Shown: positions 26,998-35,617, counted from the stretch's first letter. The stretch is DNA of 64,000 bases from an uncultured Oscillospiraceae bacterium (GCA_947630785.1 CANRIW010000001.1:1-64000); one strand, 5' to 3'. The notes: generated by a model from the letters alone, not told the origin. Translations and numbers: made by a program.

Positions 26998-27405
26998 ATG
27001 AAACGCCACATCAAATACCGCCCCAACAAGGCCGTCGGCGCCTTCAGCGTGGTCTGGGGCTGCGTCTTCATCCTGATCGGCCTGTTGGTGGCCATCCCGA
27101 TGACCGGCCCCTTCGGGGTCCTCTGGACCATTCTCGCCATCGCCATCACGGTGTTCAACGCTTACCAGGCGTTCGGGAAAAAGTATGTGGGCCCGGACAT
27201 CACCGTCGAGGACGAGGAGCCCCGCCCCGCCCGGCCCGATCCCTCTTTCGACGCCCAGGCCGCGGACCATGAGCACATCACCGCCGCCTCCTACGGCCAC
27301 ACCCCCCAGAAGCGCCTGGAGCAGCTGGAGACCCTGAAGGAGGCCGGCCTCATCGACGAGGAGGAGTACCGCGAGAAGCGGAAGGAGATCCTGCGTGACC
27401 TGTGA
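26998..27405 (+). CDS. SHOCT-domain small membrane protein
   Basis: About 135 aa. Two hydrophobic segments form the N-terminal half (VVWGCVFILIGLLVAIPM; GVLWTILAIAITVFNAYQAF), and a C-terminal SHOCT-type helix pair (KRLEQLETLKEAGLIDEEEYREKRKEIL) ends the protein. SHOCT motifs are thought to mediate oligomerisation or nucleic-acid contact; no specific role is known. The track starts at a GTG overlapping the gyrA stop; the ATG at 26998, eight bases after GAGGAG, is preferred. It belongs to the gyrBA transcript by spacing. Confidence 0.75.
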   Translation: MKRHIKYRPNKAVGAFSVVWGCVFILIGLLVAIPMTGPFGVLWTILAIAITVFNAYQAFGKKYVGPDITVEDEEPRPARPDPSFDAQAADHEHITAASYGHTPQKRLEQLETLKEAGLIDEEEYREKRKEILRDL

Positions 27406-27428
27406 TTCCGTCGGGCGTCAAGAAACAT

Positions 27429-27457
27429 TTGACATTTTCCCCATTTTTATGTATCCT
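27429..27457 (+). promoter_or_regulatory. rnhA promoter
   Basis: TTGACA and TATCCT are separated by 17 bases, directly after the SHOCT gene and about 25 bases before rnhA. Confidence 0.75.
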
Positions 27458-27480
27458 AATAGCAGGAAAAGGTAACGCCA

Positions 27481-27927
27481 ATGAAGACAGTTACGCTCTA
27501 CACCGACGGCGCCTGCTCCGGCAACCCCGGTCCCGGCGGCTGGGGGGCCATCCTGATGTACGGCCGCCACAAAAAGGAGCTCTCCGGCGGGGAGGCGTCC
27601 ACTACCAACAACCGCATGGAGCTCACCGCCGTCATCCGGGGGCTGGAGGCCCTCACCGAGCCCTGCGTGGTGGACCTGTGGTCCGACTCCAGGTACGTCA
27701 TCGACGCGCTGGACAAGGGCTGGGCCAGGGGTTGGAAGGCCCGCGGCTGGGTGAAGGCGGACAAAAAGCCCGCCCTGAACCCGGACCTGTGGGACCGGCT
27801 GCTGGCGCTGTGCGACAGGCACACCGTCCGCCTCCACTGGGTCAAGGGCCACGCTGAAAACCCATATAACAACCGATGCGACGAGATGGCCGTGGCCAAG
27901 TGGCAAAAGCTCAAAAATGGGACCTGA
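27481..27927 (+). CDS. rnhA: Ribonuclease HI
   Basis: A 148-aa RNase HI that cuts the RNA strand of RNA-DNA hybrids. The catalytic carboxylates are visible: D9 ([16 protein letters not shown]), E47 (NNRMEL), D69 ([11 protein letters not shown]) and D134 (NNRCDEMA), and the basic handle region [21 protein letters not shown] is intact. Length equals the E. coli enzyme. It has its own promoter and a modest ribosome-binding site (AAAAGGTAACGCCA). The overlapping track entry starting at 27402 is a shadow. Confidence 0.97.
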   Translation: MKTVTLYTDGACSGNPGPGGWGAILMYGRHKKELSGGEASTTNNRMELTAVIRGLEALTEPCVVDLWSDSRYVIDALDKGWARGWKARGWVKADKKPALNPDLWDRLLALCDRHTVRLHWVKGHAENPYNNRCDEMAVAKWQKLKNGT

Positions 27928-27988
27928 TACCTTGTTTCCAAACCGCCTGGGGCGGATAAACAGATTATAAAGAAAGAAGGCAACCATC

Positions 27989-28366
27989 ATGGGCAAGTTC
28001 GAGATCAAAAAGGCCAGCAACGGCGAGTATACGTTCAATCTGAAGGCCGGCAACGGCGAGGTCATCCTCTCCGGCGGTGAGACCTATTCCTCTGTGGATG
28101 CCGCCAAGGGCGGCTGCGCCTCCGTGGCGAAGAACGCCAACGTCCACGTGGAGGACCAGACCAAGGAGGGTTATGAGACCCTGACCAACCCCAAGTATGA
28201 GCTGTATCAGGACAAGGCCGGCGAGTATCGCTTCCGCCTGAAGGCCGGCAACGGCGAGAATATCGGCCGCAGCGAGGGCTACAAGGCCAAGGCCAGCGCC
28301 CTGAACGGCATCGAGTCCGTGGGCAAAAACGCCCCCGACGCCCCCATCGTGGTGGTGGAGGAGTAA
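27989..28366 (+). CDS. YegP-family protein with tandem DUF1508 repeats
   Basis: A 125-aa protein built of two DUF1508 units: KFEIKKASNGEYTFNLKAGNGEVILSG (about 3-55) and KYELYQDKAGEYRFRLKAGNGENIGRS (about 68-120). Each unit has the family core FxLKAxNGExI. It is a small soluble protein of unknown function, widespread in bacteria. The ribosome-binding site AAAGAAGGCAACC is good and a strong terminator follows the stop. Confidence 0.88.
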   Translation: MGKFEIKKASNGEYTFNLKAGNGEVILSGGETYSSVDAAKGGCASVAKNANVHVEDQTKEGYETLTNPKYELYQDKAGEYRFRLKAGNGENIGRSEGYKAKASALNGIESVGKNAPDAPIVVVEE

Positions 28367-28383
28367 CCCGGATACATCCGCGC

Positions 28384-28417
28384 AAGAAGGGCGCCGGCGA
28401 GAGCCGGCGCCCTTCTT
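28384..28417. terminator. Bidirectional terminator between yegP-like gene and aspS
   Basis: A perfect 15-bp stem AAGAAGGGCGCCGGC / GCCGGCGCCCTTCTT with loop GAGA separates two convergent genes. The U-tract is poor on both strands, but the stem is very stable and well placed. Confidence 0.8.
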
Positions 28418-28419
28418 TA

Positions 28420-30201
28420 CTATTCCTCGTCCTCGGTTTTGGTCACCGCGATGTTCAGCTCGTCCAGCTGGGCCTGGGTGACGGTGCCGGGTGCGCCCAT
28501 CATCACGTCCTGGGCGTTCTTGTTCATGGGGAAGGGGATGACCTCCCGGATGGTCTCCGCGCCGCACAGCAGCATGACCATGCGGTCCACGCCCGGGGCG
28601 ATACCCGCGTGGGGGGGCGCGCCGTAGCAGAAGGCGTTGTACATGGCGGGGAACTTGGCCTTCACGTCGTCCTCCCCCAGCCGCACCAGCTGGAAGGCCT
28701 CGATCATGATCTCCGGGTCGTGGTTCCGCACCGCGCCGGAGGACAGCTCCACCCCGTTGCACACCAGGTCGTACTGGTAGGCGGTGATGGTCAGCGGGTC
28801 GATCTCCCCGGCGGCCGCCTTTTTCAGCACCTCCAGCCCGCCGTTGGGCATGGAGAAGGGGTTGTGGCAGAACTCCAGCTCGCCGGACTCCTCGCCGATC
28901 TCGTACATGGGGAAGTCCACGATCCAGCAGAACTCGTACCGCTCTTTGTCCATGTGGGCGGGGCAGAAGGCGCCCAGCTTATTGCGGAGGACGCCGGCGG
29001 TCTTTTGGGCGGTGAGCAGGTTCCCGGCGGTGAGGCCCACGAAGCAGCCGGGGGTCAGGTCCAGGGCTTCCACCACCTGCTCCTTGAGGGGCTGTACGAA
29101 CTTGGCGATGCCGCCCACGATCTCGCCGCTGTCGTCGTACCGGAACCAGTAGGCCTTCTGGCCCGCCTGGACCTCCACGTCGGCGCACAGCTTGTCGATC
29201 TGCTTCCGGGTGCCCTCGAAGTCGGACACCACGACGGCCTTGACCCTGTTTTCCTCGAAGGGCGGGAACCCGCAGCCGGACAGCAGCTCGGTGGCGTCGG
29301 TCAGCTCCAGGTCGATGCGCAGGTCGGGCTTGTCGGTGCCGTACCTGTCCATGGCCTCCAGATAGGGGATGCGCTTGAAGGGTGCCTCAGAGGCGATGCT
29401 ATAGGTCCCGTACTTGGCGAAGATGGGGGGCAGCACCCGCTCCAGCACGGCGAACACGTCCTCCTGGCCGGCGAAGGCCATCTCCATGTCCAGCTGATAG
29501 AACTCGCCGGGGGAGCGGTCGCCCCGGGCGTCCTCGTCCCGGAAGCAGGGGGCGATCTGGAAATAGCGGTCGAAGCCGGAGGTCATCAACAGCTGCTTGA
29601 ACTGCTGAGGGGCCTGGGGCAGGGCGTAGAACTTGCCAGGGTGCTTCCGGGAGGGCACCAGGTAGTCCCGGGCCCCCTCCGGGGAGGAGGCGGTGAGGAT
29701 GGGGGTGGTGATCTCCAGGAACCCCTCGTCGATCATGGCGGAGCGGAGGGCGGCCACCACCTGGCACCGCAGGACGATGTTCTTCTTGACCTCCGGGTTG
29801 CGCAGGTCCAGATAGCGGTACTTCAGCCGGATGGCCTCGTCGGCCTCGGTGGAGCGGTTGATCTGGAAGGGCAGCTCGTTATAGCGGCAGCGGCCCAGCA
29901 CCTCGATCTTTTCCGGGGAAATTTCAATGTCGCCGGTGGGCAGCTTGGGATTCTTGCTGTCCCGCTCCCGGACCACGCCCTCCACCGAGATGGTGCTCTC
30001 CTTGTTGATGCCCTTGACCTGGGCCATGAGGGCCTCGTTTTCGATGACCACCTGGGTGGTGCCATAGAAGTCCCGGAGGATGACGAAGGCGAAGTTCTGC
30101 CCCACCTCCCGGACGTTTTCCATCCAACCCACCAGCTTGACCCGCTGGCCCACGTGCTCCATGCGGAGCTCGCCGCAGGTGTGGGTGCGCATCTGAACCA
30201 T
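28420..30201 (-). CDS. aspS: Aspartyl-tRNA synthetase
   Basis: A 593-aa class II synthetase of the bacterial type. An OB-fold anticodon domain leads (VKLVGWMENVREVGQNFAFVILRDFYG), followed by class II motifs (FLEITTPILTASSPEGARDYLVPSR; FRDEDARGDRSPGEFYQLDMEM) and the bacterial GAD insertion (about residues 285-410). Motif 3 lies near GAPPHAGIAPGVDRMVMLL. The ATG at 30201 sits 9 bases after GGAG; the track's TTG start overlaps that ribosome-binding site. In many Firmicutes aspS directly follows hisS; here mrr lies between them. Confidence 0.97.
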   Translation of the reverse strand: MVQMRTHTCGELRMEHVGQRVKLVGWMENVREVGQNFAFVILRDFYGTTQVVIENEALMAQVKGINKESTISVEGVVRERDSKNPKLPTGDIEISPEKIEVLGRCRYNELPFQINRSTEADEAIRLKYRYLDLRNPEVKKNIVLRCQVVAALRSAMIDEGFLEITTPILTASSPEGARDYLVPSRKHPGKFYALPQAPQQFKQLLMTSGFDRYFQIAPCFRDEDARGDRSPGEFYQLDMEMAFAGQEDVFAVLERVLPPIFAKYGTYSIASEAPFKRIPYLEAMDRYGTDKPDLRIDLELTDATELLSGCGFPPFEENRVKAVVVSDFEGTRKQIDKLCADVEVQAGQKAYWFRYDDSGEIVGGIAKFVQPLKEQVVEALDLTPGCFVGLTAGNLLTAQKTAGVLRNKLGAFCPAHMDKERYEFCWIVDFPMYEIGEESGELEFCHNPFSMPNGGLEVLKKAAAGEIDPLTITAYQYDLVCNGVELSSGAVRNHDPEIMIEAFQLVRLGEDDVKAKFPAMYNAFCYGAPPHAGIAPGVDRMVMLLCGAETIREVIPFPMNKNAQDVMMGAPGTVTQAQLDELNIAVTKTEDEE

Positions 30202-30287
30202 GTAAATCAACTCCAATTTGTATATTTAAAAGGATATATTACAAATAGTGCTAAAGCGAACTGCCAAGATAACCGACGATAGTGGAT

Positions 30288-31187
30288 TTACTCGTTATCT
30301 TCATTAAAAAAATCGGTATCGAGCGTCTTGATTTGATAAGTCGTAACAGTGGAGACCCCCAGGTCATACTCGATCATCAGTTTAGTCAAACGGGCTCCGT
30401 CTACCAAGACGATATGCTGTTTATCAGCGGAGGCGCGGGCGCCGTCAGAGAATTTGGCGGTGGTAATAAACAGACCCTTGGTTGCCCCTTCGTCCCGCAG
30501 TGCGCCGGAAAATTTCTGGATTTCGGGTCGGCCAACAGTGGAATCAGGGTCCCAGCGTTTGGCCTGGATGTAGATTTGGTCGAAGCCCAGCTTGTCCTCC
30601 CGGATGATGCCGTCGATGCCGCCGTCATTGCTTTTTTGGGTAGTAAAGCCGGAATCAGACACAGAACCGCCATAACCCATTTTCAACAGGAGTTTGACTA
30701 CCAGCGACTCAAAAAAGGATGGGTCCCGTGCCATGATCTCACTCATCAGGTCATCGGCCAGTTTTTTGTTGAGGTCTACCAGCGCGCGATCAATTAAATC
30801 ATTAGGAGTTTCATCTGCGGCCTGCGAATCTGCTGGCGTTTGGGTCTGGCGGCCCCTAAATTCTTGAAAGGAAGGATACTGTGAAAGGAAATGATTATCT
30901 AAAACCGCAGGAGGAGAAGAAAAAACTTTCCGGCCCTCTGCGGACAGACACAACTGTCCGCGACTTGGGCTGTTCAAAAGTCCTGCTTTCTTCAGATACG
31001 TGCAAGCCCAGTGGACACGGTTAGAAAAAACAGGTGTTCCGCTGGACAGGACTTCTGTTTGCCTCTCTTTGGTATCAATATTCATATCTTTTGCGACAAA
31101 GTCAGCAATTTCACGCGTTGTATGGGTTTGGCGGTCAGATAAAGCCTTCATTACAGAATTATATAATTCATTATATTTTGGAATCAC
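30288..31187 (-). CDS. mrr: Mrr-type restriction endonuclease
   Basis: A 299-aa Mrr family protein. An N-terminal winged-helix (Mrr_N-like) domain (about 1-95) is joined to a C-terminal PD-(D/E)xK nuclease with catalytic residues D192 (GGIDGII) and Q208-x-K210 (YIQAKRW). Mrr enzymes are type IV systems that cut methylated foreign DNA. The start is GTG after GGAGGGTTGCAGC. Base composition is visibly lower in GC than the flanking synthetase genes, and it lies between hisS and aspS on the same strand, suggesting horizontal insertion into an old operon. No partner methylase is present, as expected for type IV. Confidence 0.92.
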   Translation of the reverse strand: MIPKYNELYNSVMKALSDRQTHTTREIADFVAKDMNIDTKERQTEVLSSGTPVFSNRVHWACTYLKKAGLLNSPSRGQLCLSAEGRKVFSSPPAVLDNHFLSQYPSFQEFRGRQTQTPADSQAADETPNDLIDRALVDLNKKLADDLMSEIMARDPSFFESLVVKLLLKMGYGGSVSDSGFTTQKSNDGGIDGIIREDKLGFDQIYIQAKRWDPDSTVGRPEIQKFSGALRDEGATKGLFITTAKFSDGARASADKQHIVLVDGARLTKLMIEYDLGVSTVTTYQIKTLDTDFFNEDNE

Positions 31188-31227
31188 GCTGCAACCCTCC
31201 GCAATAGAAATAGAACGATTAGGCAGA

Positions 31228-32595
31228 CTAAACTTTCGGCTCCTTGATTGGCGCGATCCCCGCCATTCCGGCCAGCCCCGCCTTCACCATCCCGATGGCC
31301 TCGTCTACGGACACCGTCCGCTGCTGCCCGGTGGCCATGTCCTTCACGGACACCGCGCTTTGGGCGATCTCGTCCTCTCCCAGGAAGGCAACATAGGGGA
31401 TTTTCAGCTTGTCCGCGTAGGACATCTTCTGCTTGAACTTCCGCTGCTCGGTGTAGAGTTGGGCCCGCACACCGGCGTTTCGCAGGGCGGTGGCGAAGGA
31501 GATGGCGGGTGCCAGGTCGGCGGTCATGGGGATGACCAGCACGTCCGCCGGGGCGGTGCTCAGCTGGTCGTTCAGGTAGCCCTGCTCCTCCAGCACGTAG
31601 AACAGCCGGGTGAGCCCGATGGAGATGCCCACTCCAGGGAGTTGTTTATCGGTATAATATTCCGCCAGGCTATCATATCTGCCCCCGGAGCAGACCGAGC
31701 CGATCTCCGGATGGTCCAGCATGGCGGTCTCATAGACGGTGCCGGTGTAGTAGTCCAGCCCCCGGGCGATGGTCAGGTCCACCGTGAAGTGGTCCTCGGG
31801 CACCCCAAAGGCGGACAGGTATTTCACCACGGTGGTCAGCTCGTCCAGGCCGGCGTCGAAGGTCTCGTTCCGGCCCCGGTAGCCCTCCAGGCTGGCAAGG
31901 ACCTCCCCTTGGCTGCCTTTGATGCCGATGAACTTCAGGATCTCCCCGGCCTGTTCGGCGGTGAGGCCGATCTCCTCGTCGGTGAGCAGCTCCGCCACCT
32001 TGTCCGGCCCGATCTTGTCCAGCTTGTCCACGGTGCGCATGATGTCCCCGGATTTCTCCGATAGCCCCAGCATGGCGTAGAACCCGTTCAAGATCTTCCG
32101 GTTGTTCACCCGGATCTGGAAGCGTTTCAGCCCCAGAGCGGTAAAGGTGTTGTAGATGACGGCGGGGATCTCCGCCTCGTTGACGATGTCCAGCTTCCCG
32201 TCGCCGATCACGTCGATGTCCGCCTGATAGAACTCCCGGAACCGGCCCCGCTGGGCCCGCTCCCCCCGGTACACCTTGCCGATCTGGAACCGGCGGAAGG
32301 GGAAGGTCAGTTCCCCGTAGTGGAGGGCCACATACTTGGCCAGGGGCACCGTCAGATCGAACCGGAGGGACAGGTCGCTGTCACCCTTGGTGAAGCGGTA
32401 GATCTGCTTCTCCGTCTCGCCGCCGGCCTTGGCCAGAAGGACCTCGCTGGCCTCGATGATGGGGGTGTCCAGGGGGGTGAAGCCGTACAGGGCGTAGGAC
32501 CGCCGCAGCAACTCCGCCATCTTCTCAAATTGTACCTGTTTCTCCGGCAGCAGCTCCATGAAGCCGGAGAGGGTCCTGGGTTTTTGTTTCGCCAT
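31228..32595 (-). CDS. hisS: Histidyl-tRNA synthetase
   Basis: A 455-aa class II synthetase. Class II and HisRS motifs are visible (RFDLTVPLAKYVA; FREFYQADIDVIG; histidine-A motif RGLDYYTGTVYE; SGGRYDSL), followed by the C-terminal anticodon-binding domain. The start ATG at 32595 (MAKQKPRTLSGFME) follows AAGGAGGATCGCT; the 41 extra residues of the track ORF come from the structured leader. No T-box is seen in the leader. Located upstream of mrr and aspS. Confidence 0.96.
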   Translation of the reverse strand: MAKQKPRTLSGFMELLPEKQVQFEKMAELLRRSYALYGFTPLDTPIIEASEVLLAKAGGETEKQIYRFTKGDSDLSLRFDLTVPLAKYVALHYGELTFPFRRFQIGKVYRGERAQRGRFREFYQADIDVIGDGKLDIVNEAEIPAVIYNTFTALGLKRFQIRVNNRKILNGFYAMLGLSEKSGDIMRTVDKLDKIGPDKVAELLTDEEIGLTAEQAGEILKFIGIKGSQGEVLASLEGYRGRNETFDAGLDELTTVVKYLSAFGVPEDHFTVDLTIARGLDYYTGTVYETAMLDHPEIGSVCSGGRYDSLAEYYTDKQLPGVGISIGLTRLFYVLEEQGYLNDQLSTAPADVLVIPMTADLAPAISFATALRNAGVRAQLYTEQRKFKQKMSYADKLKIPYVAFLGEDEIAQSAVSVKDMATGQQRTVSVDEAIGMVKAGLAGMAGIAPIKEPKV

Positions 32596-32614
32596 AGCGA
32601 TCCTCCTTGGGGCG

Positions 32615-32682
32615 GCCGCCGGACAAAATAGATGCTCCCATCCCACAGCCATGGGACGAGAGCATTGCTGTGTCGCGGCGGC
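32615..32682 (-). promoter_or_regulatory. Structured leader of hisS
   Basis: The minus-strand RNA can form an inner 15-bp stem AUGCUCUCGUCCCAU / GUGGGAUGGGAGCAU (loop GGCU, three G-U pairs) within an outer 7-bp stem CGGCGGC-type pair at 32615-32621 and 32676-32682. The outer stem ends about six bases before the Shine-Dalgarno sequence. I see no T-box consensus (UGGNACCGCG). A regulatory role is inferred. Confidence 0.5.
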
Positions 32683-32728
32683 GTCCTGATAACTAACAGT
32701 ATATAGAGCGGAAGTCAAAACAAATAGT

Positions 32729-33142
32729 TTATACGCGCAGAGGGGTGGTGGGCTTGATCAGCTCCCGCCAGTCCAGGTCGCCCCGGGCCAGACCGTGCAT
32801 GAGCATCTCGGCGGTGGCGGCGTTGGTGGCGATAGGCACGTTGTGCTGGTCGCACAGGCGGGTGATGTAGGCCAGGTCCTGGTCCAGCTCGTCGGAGGTG
32901 GGGTCGTTGAAGAACAGCACCATGTCGATCTCGTCATAGGCGATGCGGGCGCCGATCTGCTGGCAGCCGCCGTGGGCGTGGGCAAGGAAGAGCTGGACGG
33001 GCAGGCCGGTGGCGTCGGCCACCAAACGGCCGGTGCGGCTGGTGGCGCACACCGTGTGCTTGGACATGATGCCGCAGTAGGCGATGCAGAACTGCACCAT
33101 CAGTTCCTTCTTGTTGTCATGGCTCATCAGCGCGATGTTCAT
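32729..33142 (-). CDS. mgsA: Methylglyoxal synthase
   Basis: A 137-aa enzyme that converts dihydroxyacetone phosphate to methylglyoxal and phosphate, relieving sugar-phosphate stress. Family motifs are present: ALMSHDNKKELM at the N terminus, ATSRTGRL, HGGCQQIGARI, and the catalytic-site segments FFNDPTSDELDQDL and ATNAATAEMLMHGL. Length is typical. It lies between the MinD-like gene and hisS on the minus strand, 25 bases after the former. Confidence 0.95.
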   Translation of the reverse strand: MNIALMSHDNKKELMVQFCIAYCGIMSKHTVCATSRTGRLVADATGLPVQLFLAHAHGGCQQIGARIAYDEIDMVLFFNDPTSDELDQDLAYITRLCDQHNVPIATNAATAEMLMHGLARGDLDWRELIKPTTPLRV

Positions 33143-33167
33143 GAGATCGTCCCTTTCTATGAGGATG

Positions 33168-33902
33168 TCAGCGGATGCGCAGCAGGGGCGTCCGCTGGCC
33201 GAGCAAACGTCTGGCGATGTTCAGATAGGCGGGGGAGGCCCCCTTATAAGAGGCCAGCACCATGGGCTCTCCCGCGGCGGCGGCCACGGTCACATGGGCG
33301 TCTTCGGGGACCACCCCCAGCAGAGGCAGTCCGGCGGTGTCCATGGCGTTGTCCAGGGAGGTCCGCAGCTTGCGGATCAGGCAGGGACGCACCCGGTTCA
33401 TCACCAGGTGGATGTCTCCCACCTGTCCCATCAGTTCGGCGACGGTGCGCTGGGCGTCCCGCAGGGCTGCGGGGTCCACGGCGGATACCACGATGGCCTG
33501 GTCAGCGGCCGTCAGAGCCAGCTGGAAGCCGGTGCCCAGTCCGGCGGGGGAGTCCATCAGCACAAAATCGAAGCAGTCCTTTGCCTCGCCGATCACCGCG
33601 CGGAAGGTGTCGGCATCCAGCCCCCGGTCGGACAGGGGCGCGGTGAGGAGATACAGCCCTTTTACGCCGGGATGTTCCACCGCCGCGTTCAGCAGGGAGC
33701 AGCGGCGGGCCATCACGTCGGAGAAGTCCATGGCCGCCCGGTCAGACAGACCCAGCACGATATCCAGGTTTCGGAGGCCGATGTCCACGTCCACGCACAG
33801 CACCCGGCGGCCCAGGGCCGCGAGACAGCCGGCCACCCCGGCGGTAACCGAGGTCTTACCGGTGCCGCCCTTGCCGGACGTGACCATGATGGCGGTGCCC
33901 AT
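33168..33902 (-). CDS. MinD/ParA-like P-loop ATPase
   Basis: A 244-aa deviant-Walker ATPase (SGKGGTGKTS at residues 9-18, then DVDIGLRNLDIVLGL and FVLMDSPAGL). The order of motifs and the C-terminal basic/amphipathic end (YLNIARRLLGQRTPLLRIR) resemble MinD, which recycles on membranes to position division. No minC or minE gene is adjacent, so it could be MinD or a related positioning ATPase. The start ATG at 33902 follows GAGAGGAAGGTATCT; the longer track ORF is not supported. Confidence 0.8.
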   Translation of the reverse strand: MGTAIMVTSGKGGTGKTSVTAGVAGCLAALGRRVLCVDVDIGLRNLDIVLGLSDRAAMDFSDVMARRCSLLNAAVEHPGVKGLYLLTAPLSDRGLDADTFRAVIGEAKDCFDFVLMDSPAGLGTGFQLALTAADQAIVVSAVDPAALRDAQRTVAELMGQVGDIHLVMNRVRPCLIRKLRTSLDNAMDTAGLPLLGVVPEDAHVTVAAAAGEPMVLASYKGASPAYLNIARRLLGQRTPLLRIR

Positions 33903-34023
33903 AGATACCTTCCTCTCCCGATGATAGCATGATTTTTCGCCGATGGCAACCGGAAATTCAAAAATGCCGGGTAAAACAGACACAAATTTTCGTAAAAGCG
34001 CCAAAAAGTGAGGAAATTTGTGT

Positions 34024-34746
34024 TTATAAAGGATGATTTTGGATTTTTGCCCACCGCCGGGGATATCGTTCCGGGGTGGGGGCGGTTTTTTCCACGATCA
34101 CCAGACGCCGCTGCTCGCTGCGGCCGGGGATGGAATAGGGATATACCCCCGCCGGCAGCCCGCCCAGCAGGGCGATGGCCTCCCGGGCCTCCTCCAGTTC
34201 AGCGTCGGCCTCGGGTCCTTTCATGGCCAGGAACTTTCCACCCACCTTCACAAAGGGCAGGCACAGCTCGCACAGCACCGGCAGTCCGGCCACCGCCCTG
34301 GCCGCGGCGAAATCGAAGGCCTCCCGGAGGGCGAGGCCGCGCCCCGCATCCTCCGCCCGGGCATGGAGGGTGGTCACCCGGTCCAGGCCCAGGGCCTCCG
34401 CCGTCTCCGCCAGCCAGTCCAGCCGTTTGTTCAGGCCGTCCAGCAGGGTGACTGACAGGGAGGGGACCAGGATCTTCAGGGCCAGGCCGGGGAAACCCGC
34501 CCCGGTGCCCACGTCGATCAGTGTCTTTCCGTCCAGGTCGGCAAAGTTCAGCAGGGCGGCGCAGTCCAGCATGTGGAGGGCGGCCACCTCCTCCGGCGCG
34601 GTGATGGCGGTCAGGTTCATCACCCGGTTCTTCTCCAGGAGCCGCCGGCCGTACTCCGCCAGCAGGGCGGGGGCGTCAGGGGCGGCCTTGGAGGACAGCC
34701 CCATCTCCTCCAGCCCCGCCCGGATGAGCTGTTCCATGGCGCTCAT
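34024..34746 (-). CDS. rsmG: 16S rRNA (guanine-N7) methyltransferase RsmG (GidB)
   Basis: A 240-aa SAM-dependent methyltransferase that modifies G527 of 16S rRNA (E. coli numbering). The SAM motif DVGTGAGFPGLALKI is clear, preceded by NLTAI and LHMLDCAAL, and RAVAGLPVLCELCLPFVKVGGKFLAMKG follows. The ATG at 34746 overlaps the upstream gene's stop (ATGA). rsmG near parAB and the origin is a classic location. The track's N-terminal extension is a shadow of the upstream gene. Confidence 0.94.
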   Translation of the reverse strand: MSAMEQLIRAGLEEMGLSSKAAPDAPALLAEYGRRLLEKNRVMNLTAITAPEEVAALHMLDCAALLNFADLDGKTLIDVGTGAGFPGLALKILVPSLSVTLLDGLNKRLDWLAETAEALGLDRVTTLHARAEDAGRGLALREAFDFAAARAVAGLPVLCELCLPFVKVGGKFLAMKGPEADAELEEAREAIALLGGLPAGVYPYSIPGRSEQRRLVIVEKTAPTPERYPRRWAKIQNHPL

Positions 34747-35114
34747 CGGGTGAAGGCGGCGATGAGCGCCGGAACGCCCAGGAGCAGCCCGAAGGCGATG
34801 CCGGCGGCGCAGACGGCTGCCGCCACCACGCCCCCGGCGATGCCGCCGTAAGCGGTGCCCAGCCTCAGCCGGCGGATGACCACCACCAGCAGCGCCGTAC
34901 ACACCGGGACCAGGAACAGGGGGAATACCCCTGGCAGGTCCCGGCCCGGGAAGAACAGGGCGAACCACATGATGCCCAGGATCATGAGCACATAGGCCAC
35001 ACCCATCCAGGCCGCCGCCCGCTTTTCAAAGGAGGCCGGCTGGTAGGAGGGCTTTTCGTCCTCTATGGAGTTGTCGTCCCCGTTTTCCAGGGGCTCGCGG
35101 TCAAACTCTGCCAT
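34743..35114 (-). CDS. Hypothetical membrane protein upstream of rsmG
   Basis: A 123-aa protein that I do not recognise. A polar N terminus rich in D/E (about 1-32) is followed by three hydrophobic segments (MGVAYVLMILGIMWFALFF; GVFPLFLVPVCTALLVVVI; GIAGGVVAAAVCAAGIAFGLLLG). It overlaps rsmG by 4 bases, so the two are translationally coupled. The gene is preceded 30 bases upstream by mscL on the same strand. Confidence 0.65.
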   Translation of the reverse strand: MAEFDREPLENGDDNSIEDEKPSYQPASFEKRAAAWMGVAYVLMILGIMWFALFFPGRDLPGVFPLFLVPVCTALLVVVIRRLRLGTAYGGIAGGVVAAAVCAAGIAFGLLLGVPALIAAFTR

Positions 35115-35147
35115 GTGGGGCCTCCATTTGGAAATAAATGGTCAGTC

Positions 35148-35576
35148 TTACTTCTGCTCCTTCAGCAGGTCCCGGATCTCGGTGAGCAACTTTTCCTCAG
35201 CGGATGGCTCGGGGGGCGCGGCGGGGGCTTCCTCCTCCTTCTTCTTGGCGGCGTCCATGACCTTGTTGACGGCCTTGACGATGACGAACACCACCAGCGC
35301 CAGGATCAGGAAGTTGATGATGGCGGAGATGAAGTTGCCGTAGTTCAGCACATTGGGCTCAGCGTCCGCAGCCACCGGGAAGATGGAGGGCAGGGGGACG
35401 CTCATAGAGGAGAAATCCACGCCGCCCAGGAAGATGGACACGATGGGCATGATCACGTCGTTGGTGAGGGAGGTGGTGATGGTGGAGAACGCGCCGCCGA
35501 TGATCACGCCGACAGCCAGGCCGAGGACGTTGCCCTTGTTAATAAATTCCTTGAATTCCTCAATGAATTTTTTCAT
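35148..35576 (-). CDS. mscL: Large-conductance mechanosensitive channel MscL
   Basis: A 142-aa channel that opens under membrane tension to release solutes on osmotic downshock. The N-terminal helix and TM1 (MKKFIEEFKEFINKGNVLGLAVGVIIGGAFSTI), the TSLTNDVIMP loop, and TM2 (NFISAIINFLILALVVFVIVKAVNK) match the family, and the C-terminal bundle ends LLTEIRDLLKEQK. The ATG at 35576 is best spaced from AAGGA; the track start three codons earlier sits on the ribosome-binding site. A parS site lies about 40 bases upstream. Confidence 0.95.
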   Translation of the reverse strand: MKKFIEEFKEFINKGNVLGLAVGVIIGGAFSTITTSLTNDVIMPIVSIFLGGVDFSSMSVPLPSIFPVAADAEPNVLNYGNFISAIINFLILALVVFVIVKAVNKVMDAAKKKEEEAPAAPPEPSAEEKLLTEIRDLLKEQK

Positions 35577-35617
35577 GATGTACATTCCTTCTCTCTGTTC
35601 ATTTGTACGCCGGGGAA

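Noticed and set aside
32596-32728. T-box riboswitch upstream of hisS
   Set aside because: The leader is too short and lacks the UGGNACCGCG core; annotated only as a structured leader.
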